22,335 bases of DNA from a virus. The DNA lies in the IMG/VR virus record IMGVR_UViG_3300037336_000069, positions 1 to 22,335 of that record; one strand, given 5' to 3'. Position 1 is the stretch's first letter. Each line of letters opens with the position of its first letter. Positions 21,770 to 22,335 of this stretch are shown one piece after another. The notes beneath the pieces are model-generated. The model saw only the letters and a program-made list of their open reading frames with translations. It was not told the origin of the DNA and ran no database searches. The translations under genes were made by a program, and so were the position numbers.

Positions 21770-21983
21770 GATTTTTTTTTCTTAGCCTAGTTTCGATGTT
21801 GATGGCAAACGTCTCAATCCGGGTCACACCATGCGGTGAACTTTTTTGCGCCCACTCCCATGCTTTGTCAATGTCGCCCTGCGTCAGCCCAACCCACTCG
21901 GGCTTGTATATTTCAGATTCAGGAATGTTTTGGGTCACGATTTTTTCTCCGTCAAACCATGTCTTTGTAATTTGCGTGGTCAT
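21762..21983 (-). CDS. Hypothetical phage protein, 73 aa
   Basis: Starts MTTQITKTWFDGEKIVTQNI and contains KPEWVGLTQGDIDKAWEWAQ and FAINIETRLRKKNHG. The WVGLT-D-(A/E) element is typical of small phage early proteins of unknown function. I choose the ATG at 21983, with GGAG nine bases upstream; the GTG at 21989, which overlaps the previous stop as GTGA, is an alternative and adds two residues. A run of nine A lies near the end of the gene. Confidence 0.62.
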   Translation of the reverse strand: MTTQITKTWFDGEKIVTQNIPESEIYKPEWVGLTQGDIDKAWEWAQKSSPHGVTRIETFAINIETRLRKKNHG

Positions 21984-21985
21984 GC

Positions 21986-22324
21986 TCACAGCTCCACGCG
22001 CTCGGCGAGGTCGTTTATCCTGTACGTCATGTCCTCGACCAGTACAGACATCACGTAGATCGAGCCTGCCAACTGGGATGTTCCCGCGCAGTCTTGCTGC
22101 ACGCGCGCGGTTGTTGGCAGAGGCTGCTCTCTAAGCACTGGGTGCAGACACTCCTCAAGGTGTTGTATGCGGTTAAGCAGCGAGTGCAGTCTGTCTTTGA
22201 GTCGGGCGATCTCTGTGGGCACGGGCATTTCTTTCTGTGCTGTGGGTGAATCCGTATACGGTCCACTTGGCACTGCTCCGCGTATGCCGTTACCTGGCTG
22301 CACGATTTGGGCGTTTTGTTTCAT
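21986..22324 (-). CDS. Hypothetical coiled-coil protein, 112 aa
   Basis: The first 35 residues are Gly/Pro-rich and probably flexible. Residues about 36-65 (VPTEIARLKDRLHSLLNRIQ) and 88-112 (MSVLVEDMTYRINDLAERVE) are heptad-like helices, so an oligomeric coiled coil is likely. No family is recognised. The ATG is 11 bases from the window edge, so its promoter and possible upstream partners are out of view; no strong ribosome binding site is visible in those 11 bases. Confidence 0.6.
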   Translation of the reverse strand: MKQNAQIVQPGNGIRGAVPSGPYTDSPTAQKEMPVPTEIARLKDRLHSLLNRIQHLEECLHPVLREQPLPTTARVQQDCAGTSQLAGSIYVMSVLVEDMTYRINDLAERVEL

Positions 22325-22335
22325 GCTTTCGTATT

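Noticed and set aside
21762-21781. Run of nine A as a transcriptional slippage site joining two small genes
   Set aside because: The run is at the very end of one gene and just before the next start, so it more simply serves as an A-rich initiation region; both products look complete without fusion.
1-22335. CRISPR arrays, insertion sequences, integrase or attachment sites
   Set aside because: No regularly spaced repeats, transposase or integrase motifs were seen on either strand.

Overview
This window looks like part of a tailed bacteriophage genome (Caudoviricetes). It is probably a lytic, podovirus-like phage of a Gram-negative, moderately GC-rich, perhaps aquatic proteobacterium. The phage assignment rests on gene content: a 2,559-residue polyvalent virion protein with an LPD38-type C-terminal domain, a full phage replication cassette, and many tiny coupled genes. 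Host and morphology are inference. No integrase, portal, terminase, RNA polymerase or lysis gene is in view.

Layout. One giant gene (60-7739) reads rightward. Everything else (22324 down to 7736) reads leftward and meets it tail to tail with a 4-bp overlap. In order of leftward transcription there are: (i) ten small genes, almost all joined by ATGA/GTGA-type overlaps (coiled-coil protein, several unknowns, DUF1289, zinc ribbon, DUF3310, VRR-NUC nuclease); (ii) a family A DNA polymerase broken into two genes; (iii) a SprT-like metallopeptidase, a RecB/Cas4-like PD-(D/E)XK nuclease with a cysteine cluster, a small HNH protein and a SNF2-like helicase; (iv) a candidate promoter, a conserved phage protein, a Gp49-family protein and a probable single-stranded-DNA-binding protein; (v) a tRNA-like structured intergenic RNA, an unknown 80-residue protein, a terminator-like hairpin and an HTH regulator; (vi) a 52-residue protein, a 977-residue primase-helicase and a 65-residue protein.

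The most striking feature is the DNA polymerase. Its N half (3'-5' exonuclease and thumb) ends in the conserved TGRWTA motif and runs directly into the N-terminal half of an intein. Its C half (palm and fingers) starts with the C-terminal half of an intein, ending VVHN before Ser. Between them, in a different frame, is a free-standing HNH homing-endonuclease gene. The two intein pieces total about 134 residues, the size of a complete mini-intein, and all splicing residues are visible. The likely reading is a fractured gene: two polypeptides that trans-splice into a polymerase of about 657 residues, with the endonuclease mobilising the arrangement. A correctly phased A AAA AAG slippery heptamer at the endonuclease/C-half junction adds a possible frameshift fusion. 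Both polymerase halves use non-ATG starts (TTG and GTG) with good ribosome binding sites.

Together the leftward genes could supply most of a replisome: primase-helicase, polymerase, ssDNA-binding protein, SNF2 helicase and several nucleases. The giant rightward protein is probably packaged in the virion and ejected into the host.
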